NCBI GenBank assembly: GCA_001830475.1 | Contig: MIAC01000273.1 | Location: forward strand, 11,136-20,713 | Source: Rhodospirillales bacterium RIFCSPLOWO2_12_FULL_67_15 | GTDB taxonomy: Bacteria > Pseudomonadota > Alphaproteobacteria > Rhodospirillales > 2-12-FULL-67-15 | Length of the DNA stretch: 9,578 bases | Direction: 5' to 3' | Shown: piece after piece, positions 6,366-9,578 of the stretch | How the letters are laid out: each line of letters begins with the position of its first letter | How positions within the stretch are numbered: the stretch's first letter is position 1 | Translations under genes and position numbers: made by a program | Notes under the pieces: generated by a model | Databases searched by the model: none | What the model was told of the DNA's origin: nothing | Seen by the model: the letters and a program-made list of their open reading frames with translations, nothing else

Positions 6366-7490
6366 TCAAACGGCCCGGCCGGGGCCGGTCTGGACCATGC
6401 GCCTCGCGGCCTCGGCCTCGATCACCTTGACCAGGTCGGGCTCCCGGGAGATGAGCGCGCGGAAGTCGACGATGTCGAGCACCAGCAGCATGCACGGCGT
6501 GGTGGCGACCGCGGTCGCCGTGCGCGGGCCATCGACGACGAGCGCGATTTCGCCGAAAAAATCTCCGGCGCCGAGCCGGACGGGCCTGGGCTGGATCTGG
6601 ATCTCGATCTCGCCCGAGACGATGAAGTACATGCAATCGCCGGGCTCGTCCTTGTGCATGACTTCCGCGCCGGCCGGCGTCTCGCGCGGGCGCAAGAGGC
6701 GCGTCACCTCGGCGATGGTCCCGGCCCCGATCGACTTGAACAGCGGCACCTTGGCGACCAGGTCCCAGGTCTTGAGAAAATTGTAGCGGCGGGTCTCCTC
6801 GGCGAACCCGGTCGCGAGAATGCCGGCCCACAGCGCGAACACCGCGATCCCGCAAATCATCACGATGCCGGCCAACATCCGCCCGGCCGGAGTCACCGGC
6901 GTCGTGTCGCCGTACCCGGTCGTCGTCAGCGTCGCCACCGTCCACCAGAGCGCGGCCGGAATGCTGCCGAAGGTATCGGGCTGAGTCTTGCCTTCGAACA
7001 GATAAGCGAGAGTGGCCGCGGCGAAGAGGACGACGAGAAACGCCAAAAATACGTTGAGCAACCATTCGCCGACGCCCGGGATCACGCGCGCGAGAATGGT
7101 CATGCCGTGGGAGTAGCGCACGAGCTTGATCAGCCAGAGGATGCCGAACAGATTGACGACGCGCGAGTCGGCGGCCACGGCGAGCGCGACCGCCATCGGC
7201 ACAAACGATATCAGATCGATAATCCCGGCCGGCGAAACCGCCCATCGCCAATATGCCGCCGCCGGCGCGGTCGCCAAGTGCAATGCGTATTCGACCGCGC
7301 ACAAGACCAGCGCGAGCACCATCAGAGCCTTGAACAGCGCCCCGTGGCTTTCGGCGAACCTTGGAACCGTGTCGAGCGCAAGCGCGAGAATGGCGGCGCC
7401 GAAGACGATGCCATGAGCGGCGCGAAACAGCCGCGCTTCCCGGCTTCCCGACGTCGAATCCAGGATGCCCGCGATTCTCCCCAGCGTCAT
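6366..7490 (-). CDS. Cyclic-nucleotide-gated potassium channel, six TM, MloK1-like
   Basis: A 374-aa inner-membrane channel protein. Predicted segments are S1 at about 26-41, S2 49-72, S3 81-105, S4 109-137, S5 140-165, a pore helix ending in the selectivity filter TTTGYGD (189-195), and S6 200-227. The filter matches K+ channels. S4 has only a few basic residues (Arg110, Lys122, Arg125, Arg135), which suggests weak or absent voltage sensing. Residues of about 250-350 form a cyclic-nucleotide-binding domain whose phosphate cassette is complete: FFGEIAL (311-317) followed by PRTAT with Arg323. The ATG at 7490 was chosen over an in-frame GTG at 7499 because that GTG lies inside an excellent ribosome-binding site. 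It probably forms a tetramer gated by cAMP or cGMP; the ligand cannot be told from sequence. It appears to be a single gene, divergent from the small secreted gene. Confidence 0.93.
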   Translation of the reverse strand: MTLGRIAGILDSTSGSREARLFRAAHGIVFGAAILALALDTVPRFAESHGALFKALMVLALVLCAVEYALHLATAPAAAYWRWAVSPAGIIDLISFVPMAVALAVAADSRVVNLFGILWLIKLVRYSHGMTILARVIPGVGEWLLNVFLAFLVVLFAAATLAYLFEGKTQPDTFGSIPAALWWTVATLTTTGYGDTTPVTPAGRMLAGIVMICGIAVFALWAGILATGFAEETRRYNFLKTWDLVAKVPLFKSIGAGTIAEVTRLLRPRETPAGAEVMHKDEPGDCMYFIVSGEIEIQIQPRPVRLGAGDFFGEIALVVDGPRTATAVATTPCMLLVLDIVDFRALISREPDLVKVIEAEAARRMVQTGPGRAV

Positions 7491-7493
7491 GCA

Positions 7494-7505
7494 GATCACC
7501 CCTTT
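7494..7505 (-). promoter_or_regulatory. Extended Shine-Dalgarno sequence of the channel gene
   Basis: The minus strand reads AAAGGGGTGATC, matching 10 of 12 bases of AAGGAGGTGATC, the complement of the usual 16S rRNA 3' end. Three bases separate it from the ATG at 7490, and the GG core is 8 bases away. It decides the start: the GTG at 7499-7497 is part of this site rather than an initiation codon. Confidence 0.8.
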
Positions 7506-7562
7506 CCCGCGCCCATCAATGGCGGAATTCCGCGCCGTCGGTCAAGGGCGGCACGGCTACCC

Positions 7563-7613
7563 GCCGGTTAACCAATCCCGCGCATAACTCTTTAACTGTT
7601 GCGACGCATCCGC
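7563..7613 (-). repeat. Degenerate ~50-bp intergenic element, copy B (upstream of channel gene)
   Basis: Partner of 6226-6276. It begins with GCCGGTTAACCAATCC and ends with 7591-7613, which carries CTGTTG and ATCCGC. It lies about 75-125 bp upstream of the channel start and about 55 bp before the plus-strand secreted gene, so it could serve either. Its GGTTAACC is a full palindrome, unlike the GGTTGACC of copy A. The flanks beyond the aligned blocks are unrelated. Confidence 0.5.
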
Positions 7614-7642
7614 ATTCCGGCATAGTCTTGATTCAACAATAA

Positions 7643-7648
7643 TATAAT
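7643..7648 (+). promoter_or_regulatory. Possible -10 element of the small secreted-protein gene
   Basis: A perfect TATAAT lies inside the AT-rich run 7628-7650, about 20 bases before the GTG at 7668. No good -35 hexamer stands 16-18 bases upstream (GCATAG and neighbours). The nearby TTGATT at 7628-7633 is only 9 bases away. Transcription from here would leave a leader of barely a dozen bases. The AT-rich run stands out in a GC-rich genome, but the promoter call is weak. Confidence 0.3.
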
Positions 7649-7667
7649 AACAGGGAACGGGGGCGTT

Positions 7668-8165
7668 GTGGCGTCAAGCACGGGATTTCGGGGAACGATC
7701 CGGTTAACCATGTTGGCGCTCGCCTTAGGCCTAGGCGTGGCCGGAGGCGCCAGCGCTTCGGTCTGTATTCGTCCCGGCGACGAGGCGGCGCTCCATTCCA
7801 AGGCGCTGCAAAGCGAGCTGATGGTTTCCGCGCTCGCCTGCGAGGAAACCGCCCGCTACAACGCGTGGGCGCGCAAGTTCGAATCCGAGCTGGTCGCGAA
7901 CGGCGCCGTGCTCAAGCGGATGTTCCGCCAAGCCTATGGCGCGGCGGCGGAGACGCGGCTCGGCCAGTTCGTCACCGCGCTCGCCAACGACGCGGCGCGG
8001 CGCAGCGCGGTGGAAAAGGCGGGGTTCTGCATGACCACCGCGCGCGTCTTCGACCGCGTGCTGCCCATGAACGGGCCCGAGTTCCTGGCCTTCGTCGCGG
8101 GACCCGATTTCGCCGGCCGCCACGATTTCGCCGCCTGCGGGACGCGCGATTCGGCGGCGCGCTGA
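7668..8165 (+). CDS. Small secreted protein with four cysteines, function unknown
   Basis: A 165-aa protein. Residues 1-30 form a signal peptide: an n-region with Arg8 and Arg12, the hydrophobic run MLALALGLGVAGG, and ASA before the expected cleavage at about residue 30. The mature part is mostly alpha-helical by composition and has cysteines at 33, 58, 121 and 157, suggesting two periplasmic disulphides. Motif-like stretches are ALQSELMVSALACEETARYNAW (given as 46-67 by position) and the FRQAYG region near 86-91. I recognise the general pattern as a conserved alphaproteobacterial hypothetical family, but no role is known to me. The GTG start at 7668 has a G-run 5 bases before it. The ATG at 7710 would remove the charged signal-peptide start. 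It is convergent with the OmpA gene. Confidence 0.82.
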   Translation: MASSTGFRGTIRLTMLALALGLGVAGGASASVCIRPGDEAALHSKALQSELMVSALACEETARYNAWARKFESELVANGAVLKRMFRQAYGAAAETRLGQFVTALANDAARRSAVEKAGFCMTTARVFDRVLPMNGPEFLAFVAGPDFAGRHDFAACGTRDSAAR

Positions 8166-8182
8166 TTCCCCGATTACGGGAA
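8166..8182. terminator. Short hairpin between convergent genes, weak bidirectional terminator candidate
   Basis: TTCCC (8166-8170) and GGGAA (8178-8182) form a 5-bp stem around a 7-base loop. It starts right after the TGA of the secreted gene and spans the TAA of the OmpA gene. There is no U-run on either side. It is the only symmetry at this tight convergent junction. Confidence 0.25.
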
Positions 8183-9229
8183 CACGATCTCGACCCGCCG
8201 GTTCTGCGGCTCGCGCACGCCGTCGGGGGTCGGGACCAGCGGTTCGGTCTCGCCCTTGGCGAGGAGGGCGATATCTTTTTCGGCGATGCCGAGACGGACC
8301 AGTTCGTTCTTGACCGCGACCGCGCGGCGCATGGAAAGCCGCAGGTTGTAGGCCTCGGGGCCGGAGCGGTCGGCGTGCCCGGTGGCGCGGATGCGGGCGA
8401 CGTTGCCCTTTTTGGCGTCCTCGGCGGCGGTGGCGATGGTCCGGAGCGCCTCGGGCGCGAGGTCCGCCTTGTCCCAGTCGAAGAACACGAGGTAATTGCG
8501 CGGGACGACGCGGGCGGCGGGCGGCGGCGCCGGCGGAGCGGGCGCGGGAATGGGCTGCGCCGCCGGCCGCGGCTCTTCCTTGGGCGCGGGCTTGGGCGCG
8601 GCGAAGCCGAAACGCAGGCCCACCATCAGCGTGTGGTTGCCGTAGTCGGCGTCCACGGACGTCCCGGCGGCGGTGGTAAAATCAAGGCTCGTGGTCGCGA
8701 AATAGCGGTAATCCGCGAAGACCTGCGCGCGGTCGTTCAGGCGGTAACCGACCCCGGCGATGCCTTGATAGGCGAACGCGGAATCGGAGTCGTCGAGGCG
8801 CGAGGCGCCGAACGGGTTGGCCTCCAGGCTCACCCGCGCCGCGCCGAGGCCGACGCCGACATAAGGGGTGAGGGGCGTTTCGGTCTTGAAGTCGTAATAG
8901 GCGTTGATCGTGCCTCGCCAGCTGCTCGCATCGCCCGAACCGGCGACCGCGCCGGAGAGGGAATCGAGATCGTTGCGGCGGTACCCGAACTCGATCTCGG
9001 AGCGCAATCCGTTGCCGTAGGCCCAGCCCGCGGCAACCGCGCCGACCCAGCCGGCGTCGAAATCGGCGCTGAGGTTGGTCCCGATGCCGGTGATGTCGGT
9101 TTCCCGGGTCCAGTTGGCGCCGAGGCCGGCGCCGAGGTAAAAACCCTTGTCGGCGGCGTTGGAAGCAAATGGCAAGATCGCGGCGAAGACGGCGAATATA
9201 AGAGTCTTCGTGTTCCCACGGACACGCAT
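8174..9229 (-). CDS. OmpA-type outer-membrane protein (beta-barrel plus peptidoglycan-binding domain)
   Basis: A 351-aa protein in three parts. Residues 1-25 are a signal peptide ending SNA before ADKG. Residues of about 26-210 form an eight-strand-type barrel with alternating aromatic/glycine strands, such as GFYLGAGLGANW near 29-40 and the closing strand LMVGLRFGFA (201-210). Residues 211-241 are a Pro/Ala-rich linker. The OmpA C-terminal domain spans about 245-351, starting LVFFDWDKADL. Peptidoglycan-contact landmarks are Asp287 in GHADRSG and Arg301-302 in YNLRLSMRRA; REPQNRRVEI closes the fold. It anchors the outer membrane to the cell wall and may form a small pore. GAGG lies 10 bases before the ATG at 9229. 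The stop is 8 bp from the convergent secreted gene. The family is firm; the particular paralog is not known. Confidence 0.95.
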   Translation of the reverse strand: MRVRGNTKTLIFAVFAAILPFASNAADKGFYLGAGLGANWTRETDITGIGTNLSADFDAGWVGAVAAGWAYGNGLRSEIEFGYRRNDLDSLSGAVAGSGDASSWRGTINAYYDFKTETPLTPYVGVGLGAARVSLEANPFGASRLDDSDSAFAYQGIAGVGYRLNDRAQVFADYRYFATTSLDFTTAAGTSVDADYGNHTLMVGLRFGFAAPKPAPKEEPRPAAQPIPAPAPPAPPPAARVVPRNYLVFFDWDKADLAPEALRTIATAAEDAKKGNVARIRATGHADRSGPEAYNLRLSMRRAVAVKNELVRLGIAEKDIALLAKGETEPLVPTPDGVREPQNRRVEIVFP

Positions 9230-9433
9230 GCGATTCTTCCCTCAAGTCGCCTTATTCGCGGGCGAGATCCGGACGGATTAAGCTTCCGGCCGAATCGATA
9301 AAGTAAATCCTTAAGGTTAATAATAACTCAATTCCGATGTGTAATACGACCGAATTGTTGGAGCCCTGGCCGGGTTGCCGGCGGTTCGGGCCGCTATTAT
9401 CGTAGCCGGCCCGGAGGACCGACCAAGCCGACC
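9230..9433. promoter_or_regulatory. Divergent intergenic region between the OmpA gene and the right-edge gene
   Basis: 204 bp without a credible gene. The stretch 9296-9345 is distinctly AT-rich for this genome. It contains CCTTAAGG (9309-9316, a perfect 8-bp palindrome) overlapping GTTA-N4-TAAC (9316-9327). Promoters for ompA (leftward) and for the gene at 9434 (rightward) should lie here, but no well-spaced -35/-10 pair could be chosen. TATTAT occurs at 9395-9400 on the plus strand without a partner. Confidence 0.4.
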
Positions 9434-9578
9434 ATGAAGACTATCGGTAAAAGAGCCCGCGCCCGGCGGCGAATGCCGCCCAAACAAAAGACCGGGCACG
9501 GCTGGCGATTCTTTCGTTTGCCCGCCTACCGGCGGGACCGCGCCGTTTTGGCGGCCGCGTTGGCGCTGGTTGTTCTCG
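9434..9578 (+). CDS. N-terminus of an unidentified basic, membrane-anchored protein, cut by the window edge
   Basis: 48 codons are open to the edge. The product starts MKTIGKRARARRRMPPKQKT, is strongly Arg/Lys-rich up to about residue 40, then turns hydrophobic (AVLAALALVVL), as in a cytoplasmic tail followed by a first TM helix. GGAGGA at 9413-9418 is a good ribosome-binding sequence, but its 15-base distance from the ATG is long. An in-frame ATG at 9473 is possible but has no site of its own. The codons from 9458 to 9497 coincide with stem-loop repeat copy 2, so either the repeat has been incorporated into the coding region or the true start is further downstream. The family cannot be named from this fragment. 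Confidence 0.5.
   Translation, partial: MKTIGKRARARRRMPPKQKTGHGWRFFRLPAYRRDRAVLAAALALVVL
9457..9499. repeat. Nested stem-loop repeat, copy 2
   Basis: Matches 6274-6313 at 36 of 40 positions (9458-9497). The outer arms GCGCCCGG (9459-9466) and CCGGGCAC (9492-9499) pair with one C-A mismatch. The inner hairpin is CGGC-GAAT-GCCG (9467-9478) and the bulge is CCCAAACAAAAGA (9479-9491). Unlike copy 1 it falls inside a plausible reading frame. Confidence 0.65.

Noticed and set aside
6231..7571. A 446-codon plus-strand frame antisense to the channel gene.
   Set aside because: Highly charged shadow composition with no motif; the opposite strand has a clear channel with filter and nucleotide-binding cassette.
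7628..7648. TTGATT and TATAAT as a -35/-10 promoter pair.
   Set aside because: The spacer is only 9 bases; a sigma-70 promoter needs about 16-18. Only the TATAAT was kept, at low confidence.
7568..7711. TTAACC words (7568-7573 and TTAACCAT at 7704-7711) as CtrA sites.
   Set aside because: The second half-site at the TTAA-N7-TTAAC spacing is missing in both places, and the second word lies inside the secreted-protein coding region. A half-site alone is too weak.
7865..9301. A 478-codon plus-strand frame overlapping the secreted gene and antisense to OmpA.
   Set aside because: It is a +2-shifted reading of the secreted gene that continues through the complement of ompA; no recognisable fold, while both overlapped genes have strong support.
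1..9578. CRISPR arrays, tRNA or rRNA genes, insertion sequences, phage or defence genes.
   Set aside because: No regularly spaced repeats, no cloverleaf or rRNA-like segment, and no transposase, integrase or nuclease motifs were seen; every long frame with support is a housekeeping or envelope gene.

Overview
High-GC chromosomal DNA, most likely from an alphaproteobacterium, possibly of the Rhodospirillales type. The basis is the queA-tgt gene pair with overlapping ends, the sequence character of the cold-shock, OmpA and small secreted proteins, and the GC-rich codon use. This is inference from sequence character only. Most genes lie on the minus strand and their frames are intact. The window edges cut two genes: tgt at the left and an unidentified plus-strand gene at the right.

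Layout from left to right: (1) 1-1421 holds the queuosine pair on the minus strand, queA followed by the start of tgt with a 4-bp GTGA overlap. (2) 1492-1787 holds a single-domain cold-shock protein with its own candidate promoter, upstream of queA. (3) 1811-6125 holds a two-gene tripartite-efflux operon, a periplasmic adaptor followed by a 1036-aa MdtB/MdtC-like RND pump, closed by a hairpin. No outer-membrane channel gene is present. (4) 6126-6365 is a repeat-rich intergenic region. (5) 6366-7490 is a six-TM potassium channel with a TTTGYGD filter and a C-terminal cyclic-nucleotide-binding domain. (6) 7491-7667 is a divergent promoter region with an AT-rich tract. (7) 7668-8165 is a small secreted four-cysteine protein of unknown function on the plus strand. 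(8) 8174-9229 is an OmpA-type outer-membrane protein on the minus strand, convergent with the previous gene and only 8 bp from it. (9) 9230-9433 is a divergent intergenic region, followed by the 5' end of a gene for a basic, apparently membrane-anchored protein (9434 to the edge).

The genes are mostly housekeeping and envelope functions: tRNA modification, RNA chaperone, efflux, ion conductance, and outer-membrane to peptidoglycan linkage. I see no phage, transposase, CRISPR or defence genes and no clear new multi-gene system. The least explained material is non-coding. A 40-bp element with nested stems occurs twice (6274-6313 and 9458-9497), and all four differences fall in predicted unpaired bases. 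A degenerate element of about 50 bp occurs upstream of both the channel gene and the efflux adaptor gene (7563-7613 and 6226-6276). An exact 19-bp direct repeat (6176-6194 and 6346-6364) brackets much of the 6.2-6.36 kb region. A perfect 6-4-6 palindrome sits just upstream of the adaptor gene.
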